Origin: Methanothrix sp. | GTDB taxonomy: Archaea > Halobacteriota > Methanosarcinia > Methanotrichales > Methanotrichaceae | Reading direction: 5' to 3' | Length of the DNA stretch: 5,194 nucleotides | NCBI GenBank assembly: GCA_028708055.1 | Contig: JAQVZT010000202.1 | Span: forward strand, 1 to 5,194 | Shown here: positions 1 through 5,025 of the stretch, piece by piece | Position numbering within the stretch: the first letter of the stretch is position 1 | Layout: every line of letters begins with the position of its first letter | Notes under the pieces: generated by a model | Told to the model about the DNA's origin: nothing | Databases searched by the model: none | The model's input: the letters and a program-made list of their open reading frames with translations, nothing else | Position numbers and translations under genes: made by a program

Positions 1-764
1 AACGAGCACGAAACCCCGACAGGGATTGAAACATACTCTTTAAGATTTAGCCGGAATGAATACCGAAGTCGCAACGAGCACGAAAACCCGACAGGGATTG
101 AAACCGGGCTTACTTATTCGTTCTGAGGTTACTTATGGCTGTCGCAACGAGCACGAAAACCCGACAGGGATTGAAACGTCATTATATCAGGTCAACAATC
201 CAGGCTTGCCGAAAGTCGCAACGAGCACGAAAACCCGACAGGGATTGAAACGGCAGATCGGGATGAAATCCAATCGTGCCCTCGCGTGGTCGCAACGAGC
301 ACGAAAACCCGACAGGGATTGAAACATGTCTTCCCCGGTGGTGGTTACGATGACTTTTGCAGTCGCAACGAGCACGAAAACCCGACAGGGATTGAAACTC
401 CTTCGCTTCCCCTTCGCCGATCCCGACACGCTCGGTCGCAACGAGCACGAAAACCCGACAGGGATTGAAACTAATTGGTTCTATCCTAATTGCTTTTTCG
501 CTTGCAGCGGTCGCAACGAGCACGAAAACCCGACAGGGATTGAAACGACCAATCAACCGAGGATTCGGTAACGATCTCAGAGTCGCAACGAGCACGAAAA
601 CCCGACAGGGATTGAAACAAGTCTCTCGATAAAGTCATTTCGGAAGTGCCTTGAGTCGCAACGAGCACGAAAACCCTACAGGGATTGAAACAAGTCGTGG
701 CGATCGTCGCCCGCCGGACAGATCACGGTCGCAACGAGCACGAAAACCCGACTGGGATTGAAGC
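1..764 (+). CRISPR. CRISPR array, trailer-side part: 11 repeats, 10 spacers
   Basis: The 37-bp repeat begins GTCGCAACGAGC and ends GGGATTGAAAC. Copies lie at 1-32 (first five bases cut by the window edge), 68-104, 141-177, 215-251, 289-325, 362-398, 435-471, 510-546, 582-618, 655-691 and 728-764. The ten spacers are unique and 35-38 bp long. Most internal copies are identical. Variants are A to C at repeat position 19 in copy 1, G to T at position 23 in copy 10, and two changes (positions 26 and 36) in copy 11. An ATTGAAAC 3' end is the usual 8-nt crRNA 5' handle in type I and III systems with Cas6 processing, so transcription should run left to right with the leader outside the window. The degenerate copies on the right mark the trailer. 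The repeat alone does not fix the subtype, and no cas gene is in the window. Small ORFs across the array are products of the repeats. Confidence 0.98.
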
Positions 765-800
765 CTCACGCACAGGTAATCCCCTCGAAACCACTGATTA

Positions 801-836
801 ATTGCATCGAGCAAGAAAGGCTGAAGGGTTTGAAGC
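801..836 (+). repeat. Degenerate CRISPR repeat beyond the array end
   Basis: Aligned to the repeat consensus, this stretch matches 26 of 37 positions with one single-base deletion. It keeps the central block CGAGCA-GAAA and the 3' end TTGAAGC. It starts exactly 36 bp after copy 11, a normal spacer length, so 765-800 would be an eleventh spacer. It shares with copy 11 the A to G change at repeat position 36. The combination of similarity and phase makes a decayed array unit much more likely than chance. Confidence 0.8.
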
Positions 837-870
837 CATCATGTTCACTCCGACAGAAACAATTAAATCT

Positions 871-904
871 GCCACCAAGAGCATGAAAGAAATCAACCGC
901 AAAC
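871..904 (+). repeat. Possible second, more decayed CRISPR repeat
   Basis: The first 18 bases match the repeat consensus at 13 positions, including AGAGCA-GAAA-type core bases. The stretch ends in AAAC, but its middle does not align. It begins 34 bp after the degenerate copy at 801-836, close to array phase. The 3' half overlaps an unrelated direct repeat that starts at 892, so the true end is unclear. Phase and 5'-half similarity support it; the weak 3' half argues for caution. Confidence 0.45.
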
Positions 905-1068
905 CGCCGAAGTGCCCGAGCCTGCCCGGCGTTGAGGGCGCAGGACTATGCCCGCGCGTTTCACCGCGCGGTGTTCCACCCAAAACACTTTCACGAACTC
1001 GATAAAATTGACGATGATTTCCCTGGCCGATCAACCTCAAGCCGCCGAAGTGTCCATGCCTGCCCGGC
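892..1068. repeat. Diverged direct repeat pair, two 39-bp copies 138 bp apart
   Basis: Copy 1 at 892-930 and copy 2 at 1030-1068 match at 34 of 39 positions without gaps. The best-conserved core is CCGCCGAAGTG followed by GCCTGCCCGGC. The 138-bp offset is a multiple of three, so any reading frame meets both copies in the same phase. On the plus strand they read as INxKPPKCPxLPG; on the minus strand as PGRxGHFGGLRLI. The flanks do not align. They could be remnants of a repeated coding segment or a dispersed genomic repeat; sequence alone does not decide. Confidence 0.75.
952..973. other. GC-rich hairpin / 12-bp perfect palindrome
   Basis: CCGCGCG (952-958) and CGCGCGG (965-971) can pair as a 7-bp all-GC stem around a 6-nt loop. 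Overlapping this, CACCGCGCGGTG (962-973) is a perfect 12-bp palindrome. No U-rich tract follows, so it does not look like a terminator. It lies between the two copies of the 39-bp direct repeat. Function is unknown. Confidence 0.5.
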
Positions 1069-1304
1069 CTCAAGTGCAGCTCATGCTCTGCGGCGCTCTT
1101 CGCCTTGTGCGCAGCCCAGCAAAAGGAGTCGCCAGAAAGCATCCGAACAGGATTCCTGGCCAGTCCCCGAATAGATTCTGACAGCAGAATCCGGCCTGAT
1201 GGATGCTGCTTGCTTTCTTCCTCCTGCGGCACGGATCGCCCGCTGCCTGCAATCGACCTGCGCCCGGGAGCCTGCGCTGGCAGCGAAATCCTCCCTTCGT
1301 CATC

Positions 1305-1886
1305 TTACAGGTCCAATGCCTCTCTTAATAATAGCTTTGCGCATTTGATATCTTCAGGGCTGGCATTGCCGATCCCGGCGTCAGCCCTGACGGCCTCGAT
1401 CGCTTTTTTCAGGGTCTCCATAGTCTGGACCGACCCGGGACACAATTCATTGACCACGACTCTATCCTCGGACCCGTAAATTCCCAGGAAGGGAAAGATG
1501 CGGCAGGACCAGGGACGGAACTGGTAAATCTTGCAGCCCTTCGCTGATTGATCGTAGAATTTGCAGGGCAGAATATGCTTGAAGTTCAGCACTCCTGCTT
1601 TCTGCGGGTCGGCAATGGTGAACTTTTTGAGAGCCTTATTGAGTGGTATCTTGAGGCCCCTGGCTAAATGTGCCGCATCCTCCGGCCTGAGCCTGATCGG
1701 ATCGCCGGTGGTGCAGCAGTTTCCGCACCTCAGGCACTCGAATATCAGATGGCAGGCCATGCGAAAGTAATCTACATTGGTGTAGGAGGGTGCGTCCAGC
1801 TCCCTGAAGATCAGTCCGTCCGGCATGGATATGGCCAGTAGGAGCTGTTGGGCGACATATCTCGGATCTCTATTCGATTGAGTCAT
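1305..1886 (-). CDS. YkgJ family cysteine-cluster (CxxCxxCC) protein
   Basis: The 193-aa protein is a soluble member of the YkgJ/UPF0153 family, whose domain is described as a putative zinc- or iron-chelating CxxCxxCC domain. The biochemical role of the family is not settled. The signature is ECLRCGNCC at residues 50-58 (Cys51, Cys54, Cys57, Cys58). It is followed by PCKFYD (Cys108), GCKIY (Cys118) and RPWSCRIFPF (Cys128), the usual spacing of the remaining conserved cysteines, and by a later NELCPG (Cys149). Two further cysteines lie at 45 and 182. No signal peptide or membrane segment is visible. The ATG at 1886 is chosen because an in-frame TGA lies just upstream (1892-1890); a downstream Met21 is an alternative, and the ribosome-binding site is weak. 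It is divergent from the engB-like gene across about 120 bp and is probably transcribed alone. Family assignment is firm; function is unknown. Confidence 0.92.
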   Translation of the reverse strand: MTQSNRDPRYVAQQLLLAISMPDGLIFRELDAPSYTNVDYFRMACHLIFECLRCGNCCTTGDPIRLRPEDAAHLARGLKIPLNKALKKFTIADPQKAGVLNFKHILPCKFYDQSAKGCKIYQFRPWSCRIFPFLGIYGSEDRVVVNELCPGSVQTMETLKKAIEAVRADAGIGNASPEDIKCAKLLLREALDL

Positions 1887-1903
1887 TTTTCATCTTTTTT
1901 TGC

Positions 1904-1948
1904 CATTCTAGATATCCTGGTTATCCCAGTCATCCTAGCTATTCTTGA
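1904..1948. repeat. Degenerate 9-bp tandem repeat, five units
   Basis: Five consecutive 9-bp units start at 1904, 1913, 1922, 1931 and 1940 and fit the consensus YATYCYDGH. The array fills much of the gap between the divergent ykgJ-like and engB-like genes, so it sits in or near both promoters. The units differ at several positions, which suggests an old array. It is not in frame with the ykgJ-like gene, which has an in-frame stop just upstream of its start. Confidence 0.6.
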
Positions 1949-2000
1949 TGTTTATGCCGTGATCCTACCATAGGCATCCTTTTGAATCTTGCCCTTCCTA

Positions 2001-2005
2001 GTGAT
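2001..2005 (+). promoter_or_regulatory. Ribosome-binding site deciding the engB-like start
   Basis: GTGAT matches the 3' part of the archaeal Shine-Dalgarno consensus (GGAGGTGAT) and ends 4 nt before the ATG at 2010. It supports that ATG over the upstream TTG (1989) and ATG (2004), the latter of which would overlap the motif. A weak TATA-like TTTATG at 1951-1956 is the only promoter candidate seen upstream. Confidence 0.45.
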
Positions 2006-2009
2006 GATC

Positions 2010-2603
2010 ATGTCCAGGGAGATCGTCCTCATCGGCAGGTCAAACGTCGGCAAATCCACCCTCTTTTGGGAGCTTACGGGAAAAAAGGTCCGGATCGGAA
2101 AACGCCCCGGAATCACTCAGTATCCCTTCAAGACAAAGGTCGGGGATGTCTATTACGTGGACATGCCGGGATATGGCTTCATGCTCAGGGCCACCCGGGC
2201 CGTTCAGGAGAAGACCAAGGACCTGATTGTGCATTATTTCGAGCAGAATGCGCCGGATGTTCTCCTGGCCATCCAGGTGATCGACGCGGCCTCATTTCTG
2301 GATATCGTCGATCGCTGGGAAGGGCGGGGAGAGGTGCCCTTTGAGATTGAACTCTGGCAGTTCCTGCAGGATATGGGGCTGGATGTGGTCCTGGCGGCAA
2401 ACAAAATGGATCGCATAGCCAAGGTGGATGTGGATGGGGCACTGGACCTGATCGGCGAGAGGCTGGGCATGATGCCACCCTGGACGCAGTGGCTTGATCG
2501 GATCGCACCCATCAGCGCCAAGAGAGGCCAGATCAAGCCGCTTCGAGATATTATCGGAAAAAAGCTGTCTTATAGAAAAGCGGAATTGGGATCGTCAATC
2601 TGA
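2010..2603 (+). CDS. engB: EngB/YihA-type GTP-binding protein
   Basis: This is a 197-aa P-loop GTPase of the TRAFAC Era/EngB group. Bacterial EngB (YihA/YsxC) acts in assembly of the large ribosomal subunit; archaeal homologues are less studied, so a ribosome-assembly role is inferred. All GTPase motifs are visible: G1 GRSNVGKST at residues 9-17, the G2 threonine in PGITQYP near residue 36, G3 DMPGYGF from 51, G4 NKMD at 131-134 and G5 SAK at 169-171. The GRSNVGKST plus PGYG combination is typical of EngB. Length matches the family (about 200 aa). The G4 motif is NKMD instead of the TKxD common in bacterial members. The ATG at 2010 is preferred because of GTGAT upstream; a TTG at 1989 would add seven residues. 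The gene is divergent from the ykgJ-like gene and is followed by 330 bp of non-coding, repeat-containing DNA, so it is probably monocistronic. Confidence 0.93.
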   Translation: MSREIVLIGRSNVGKSTLFWELTGKKVRIGKRPGITQYPFKTKVGDVYYVDMPGYGFMLRATRAVQEKTKDLIVHYFEQNAPDVLLAIQVIDAASFLDIVDRWEGRGEVPFEIELWQFLQDMGLDVVLAANKMDRIAKVDVDGALDLIGERLGMMPPWTQWLDRIAPISAKRGQIKPLRDIIGKKLSYRKAELGSSI

Positions 2604-2631
2604 TTTGCACTGCAAAGCGAGATGCCATGTC

Positions 2632-2697
2632 GATGGCGATGTTGATGGCGATGTCGGTGGCGATGTTGATGGCAATGTCAATGTTGATGGCAAGGTC
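2632..2697. repeat. Hexamer / 12-bp tandem repeat (GATGGC-GATGTY)
   Basis: Eleven consecutive hexamers begin at 2632. They mostly alternate GATGGC and GATGTT/GATGTC, giving a 12-bp higher-order unit. Variants are GGTGGC (2656), AATGTC (2674), AATGTT (2680) and AAGGTC (2692). A partial unit precedes it at 2621-2631. Substitutions accumulate toward the right end, and alternation breaks at 2674-2685, suggesting loss of one hexamer. The array begins about 30 bp after the engB-like stop codon. Because the period is a multiple of three, five of the six frames stay open across it. Confidence 0.85.
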
Positions 2698-2880
2698 ATA
2701 TTCCAGGAGCCCGTACGAATAGTCCTCCGGGCCCGGATCAGTGGCCGGGGCTGCGCAGATAGCAGACAACAGGCGCATTTGCCTTCCCGGTGAAATCCAT
2801 TCTGCTATTGCCAGTAAAGACGGAATCCTCGATGGCCACTCGAGCATCTATCAATAACCAGAAGATTAACGAATGGAAAG

Positions 2881-2896
2881 CTTTATCTCTTTTTAT
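2881..2896 (+). promoter_or_regulatory. Putative archaeal TATA-box region for the AAA ATPase cluster
   Basis: The T/A-rich stretch contains CTTTATCT (2881-2888) and TTTTTATA (2889-2896), preceded by a purine run (GGAAAG, 2875-2880) that could serve as a BRE. With the usual spacing of about 25 bp, transcription would start around 2910-2920, giving a short leader with the GGAG motif before the ATG at 2934. Which of the two boxes is used cannot be decided by eye. Confidence 0.4.
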
Positions 2897-2921
2897 AGGC
2901 CACTAGTGTAGTTCATTCCAT

Positions 2922-2925
2922 GGAG
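2922..2925 (+). promoter_or_regulatory. Ribosome-binding site deciding the AAA ATPase start
   Basis: GGAG lies 8 nt before the ATG at 2934, a good archaeal spacing, and only 2 nt before the in-frame TTG at 2928. It therefore favours the ATG as start codon. Confidence 0.5.
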
Positions 2926-2933
2926 CTTTGAAG

Positions 2934-4226
2934 ATGGGCGGAGAAAATGGCTCGGAGAAGCCTGGCGCAATTGATGTTGCAGAGTTGCTACTGACAGCTG
3001 ATATCTATAACCGCACAGAGAGTTTGATTGAAGACGACCTGCCTCCTAATATTCGCAAACATTACTTCGATGTGCAGACCAAAAGCGTAAAAAGGCCGAT
3101 TTACGTAACCGGCACCGATGCACAGAAGATTTTTGGAATTGAGAATGCTAAAGCGGCCATAAAAGATCTTACCTTCGTCGCTTTTGAGGAATTCGGCTCC
3201 CAGCTGCGACTGACGGTATTCGATGTAGCAGCGCGATGGTTTGCCAACCAAAAGGAGTTGGACAGGATCAAATCGAATCCCACCCTGGCCTATTTCTATG
3301 AAAACTTTGATTCTCTGGATGTGAGCTATGCTCAGGCCAGGAGCTCCAATAAGCCCCTCTCTGCCGACCGGGAATGGATCGACGCCAAGATCAAGGAGCT
3401 GTGCGCGGATTCCAAGGAGGCGGATGATCTTCTGAAGCTCGCCTATATCAAGGCCCCGGAGGATGTAAGAGACAGGCTCACCGGACTCATTCTAACTGAT
3501 GACCAGAAGTCCGAGGTTGAGAAGATGAGCAAGGCCCTGAACAACCGTCAATATCTGCATGAAATCGGCCTTTATGAGATCGGCAAGCTCCTTTTCGTCG
3601 GCCCGCCTGGAACCGGCAAGACATCCACCGCCAGGGCTCTATCCAATTACTTTTCCCTGCCTATTGTCGAGGTCCGCCTATCCATGATCACCAGCCAATA
3701 TTTAGGGGAGACATCTAAAAACATAGACAAGGTCTTTGAGCTGGCCAAGAGGCTATCTCCCTGCATACTGTTCATCGATGAGTTCGATTTCGTAGCCAAG
3801 ACCAGGACCTCAGACGAGCACGGGGCAATGAAGAGGGCGGTAAACTCCCTTCTGAAAGCCATAGATGAAATCAGCCTGGTGGAGCATGGCGTCCTGCTCC
3901 TGGCGGCAACCAACCATCCGCAGCTACTGGATTATGCCGCCTGGAGAAGGTTTGACAAGGTATTGAACTTTCCTCTGCCCGACAAAGAGATGAGGCGCAA
4001 GATTCTTGACAAGGTATTAGCCCGCATCGATGCGGATGTGGATACCCAGGCTCTCGCAGAGGAGACTGAAGGCTACTCCGGCTCGGACCTTCGGCTGGTA
4101 GTCCGGGAAGCGGTGCTCAATGCCCTCCTTGAGGATCGGAGACATTTGAACCAGGAGGATCTGGATAGGTCCATTGAGGAGTTCCGGCGCAGGATCTTTG
4201 ATTACAAGCGGAGCGTTGCGACATGA
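2934..4226 (+). CDS. Single-domain AAA family ATPase with unrecognised N-terminal half
   Basis: The 430-aa cytoplasmic protein has one AAA module in its C-terminal half. Visible motifs are Walker A GPPGTGKT (223-230), an aromatic pore-loop-like QYLGE (about 255-259), Walker B ILFIDEFD (278-285, with Asp282 and Glu283), sensor 1 in AATNHP (Asn327), paired arginines of the second region of homology in AWRRFD (338-339), and the GYSGSDL helical-lid motif (380-386). This places it in the classical AAA clade (Cdc48/proteasomal-ATPase/Vps4/FtsH-like), which forms hexamers that thread or remodel proteins. Residues 1 to about 190 show no domain I recognise. They look mostly alpha-helical and charged, with no membrane segment and no zinc-protease motif, so it is not FtsH. 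All catalytic residues are present. It leads a co-directional cluster with the PhnP-like gene 53 bp downstream. A TTG at 2928 would add two residues. The substrate is unknown. Confidence 0.9.
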   Translation: MGGENGSEKPGAIDVAELLLTADIYNRTESLIEDDLPPNIRKHYFDVQTKSVKRPIYVTGTDAQKIFGIENAKAAIKDLTFVAFEEFGSQLRLTVFDVAARWFANQKELDRIKSNPTLAYFYENFDSLDVSYAQARSSNKPLSADREWIDAKIKELCADSKEADDLLKLAYIKAPEDVRDRLTGLILTDDQKSEVEKMSKALNNRQYLHEIGLYEIGKLLFVGPPGTGKTSTARALSNYFSLPIVEVRLSMITSQYLGETSKNIDKVFELAKRLSPCILFIDEFDFVAKTRTSDEHGAMKRAVNSLLKAIDEISLVEHGVLLLAATNHPQLLDYAAWRRFDKVLNFPLPDKEMRRKILDKVLARIDADVDTQALAEETEGYSGSDLRLVVREAVLNALLEDRRHLNQEDLDRSIEEFRRRIFDYKRSVAT

Positions 4227-4279
4227 GATGCGCCATAATGGGATGCGCCATACGGGCTATGAGGGGCCTTTGAGGGATT
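4227..4279 (+). promoter_or_regulatory. Short intergenic spacer with 11-bp direct repeat and ribosome-binding site
   Basis: GATGCGCCATA occurs twice, at 4227-4237 and 4242-4252, directly after the AAA ATPase stop codon. Further on, GAGGG at 4272-4276 lies 3 nt before the ATG at 4280 and resembles the GAGGTGAT part of the archaeal Shine-Dalgarno sequence. No TATA-like promoter is visible, consistent with co-transcription with the upstream gene. Confidence 0.5.
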
Positions 4280-5023
4280 ATGAAGGTCACTCTCCTTGGC
4301 ACGGGAGACGCCATCGGCACTCCCAAGATCGGCTGCAAGTGCCCGGCCTGCATAGATGCTCTGCGGGGAGGCAGGAGCCGCAGGATGAGGTTTTCCGTCC
4401 TCATCGAGTCTGATGAGGATGACGGACGGGTCCTGGTGGACAGCAGCCCTGATCTGCGCTGGCAGCTGCTGAAGATGGATATATCAAGCGTGGACGGCGT
4501 CGTCTGGACGCATGCCCATTACGATCATTATGCAGGATTTGGGGATTTTCATCGGGTCCAGAGCCATGTGGATGTCTATGCTCTCAAGGCGACCATGGAC
4601 TACATCCTCAACTACCTCTATTTCCTCAATCCGGTGCGCCATGACGCTCTGGCCTACGAGCCATTCGATATTGCCGGAATGCAGTTTACCCTCTTTCCCG
4701 TCAACCACCCACCCGTGGAGACGGTAGGCGTGCGAATCGATGACGGCAATAAAGTGGTGGTGATCACCAGCGACACCAAGATGGAGCTTCCGGAAAGGAG
4801 CCTGGAGCTGATGAAGGATGCGGATTTAATGCTTGCAGATGCTATCACTCCGCCCGGCTATACCATTAGCAAACATATGACGGCGGATGAAGCCATGGCT
4901 TTGGGGGAGAGATTGAGAGCAAAAAGGGTACTGCTCACCCATCTCAGCCACCTATATCCGCCTCACGAGATTGCCCTCAAACAGTGGCCGCTGGGCCATG
5001 ATATGATGGAGATCGTGCTGTGA
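4280..5023 (+). CDS. PhnP-like metallo-beta-lactamase-fold phosphodiesterase
   Basis: The 247-aa protein belongs to the MBL-fold hydrolases and most resembles PhnP. In E. coli, PhnP opens phosphoribosyl 1,2-cyclic phosphate in phosphonate degradation. The N-terminus MKVTLLGTGDAIGTPKIGC is followed by CKCPAC (Cys19, Cys21, Cys24), the PhnP-type structural zinc site. The catalytic metal motif THAHYDH gives His78, His80, Asp82 and His83; further ligands are His143 (VNHPP), Asp165 (SDT) and His221. His224 in THLSH fits the fourth zinc ligand, and His199 precedes the end of the fold. Length (about 250 aa) is normal and no export signal is present. No C-P lyase genes are nearby, so the substrate may be a different cyclic phosphate or phosphodiester. 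It lies 53 bp after the AAA gene and 2 bp before the exported-protein gene, suggesting one transcript. Fold assignment is firm; substrate is inferred. Confidence 0.9.
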   Translation: MKVTLLGTGDAIGTPKIGCKCPACIDALRGGRSRRMRFSVLIESDEDDGRVLVDSSPDLRWQLLKMDISSVDGVVWTHAHYDHYAGFGDFHRVQSHVDVYALKATMDYILNYLYFLNPVRHDALAYEPFDIAGMQFTLFPVNHPPVETVGVRIDDGNKVVVITSDTKMELPERSLELMKDADLMLADAITPPGYTISKHMTADEAMALGERLRAKRVLLTHLSHLYPPHEIALKQWPLGHDMMEIVL

Positions 5024-5025
5024 AG

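Larger units (their letters stand above)
837..1304. other. Intergenic region, no convincing gene
   Basis: This stretch separates the CRISPR trailer from the ykgJ-like gene, which converges on it from the right. Several open frames exist on both strands, the longest on the minus strand (1232 to 798). None has a recognisable domain, a good ribosome-binding site or a start that fits. The minus-strand frame runs into the fossil CRISPR repeat, where its last residues simply read the repeat backwards. Contents that can be supported are the second fossil repeat, a diverged 39-bp direct repeat, a GC-rich palindrome at 952-973, and a 7-bp inverted repeat (1241-1247 with 1279-1285) about 20 bp past the end of the ykgJ-like gene. 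It may be decayed mobile or coding DNA. Confidence 0.6.
2604..2933. other. Intergenic region with tandem repeat and putative promoter
   Basis: About 330 bp separate the engB-like gene from the AAA ATPase gene. The first part holds the hexamer tandem array; the last 60 bp hold AT-rich promoter-like sequence. Open frames across it (plus-strand VDGD-type repeats; minus-strand alternating AIN/DIA residues from 2847 to 2551) arise from the low-complexity array and overlap engB. They have no recognisable domain. No terminator-like stem with a U-run was seen after engB. Confidence 0.6.

Noticed and set aside
56..668. Several open frames of 60-137 aa across the CRISPR array on both strands
   Set aside because: They consist of the same repeat-derived peptides (for example NEHENPTGIET or FQSLSGFRARCD) joined by spacer translations; they are artefacts of the array.
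850..860. CCGACAGAAAC, resembling the CRISPR repeat 3' half with a deletion
   Set aside because: It lies inside the interval expected to be a spacer between the two fossil repeats and is short enough to be chance.
802..1174. Plus-strand frames with Cys/Pro-rich peptides (KPPKCP, CPCLPG)
   Set aside because: Interrupted by stops, start inside the fossil repeat, and no ribosome-binding site; kept only as part of the direct-repeat observation.
798..1232. Minus-strand 144-aa open frame
   Set aside because: No recognisable domain or good start; its C-terminus is the fossil CRISPR repeat read backwards, and its internal repeat follows from the 39-bp DNA repeat.
2627..2722. 31-codon frame with Met at nearly every second codon
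   Set aside because: It is a direct by-product of the GATGGC/GATGTY array, with no ribosome-binding site seen, and other frames are equally open.
2551..2847. Minus-strand 98-aa frame with alternating AIN/DIA residues
   Set aside because: Antisense to the end of engB, driven by the hexamer array, and without a recognisable domain.
2934..4226. FtsH-type protease assignment for the AAA protein
   Set aside because: No transmembrane segments and no HExxH zinc-protease motif; only the AAA module is shared.
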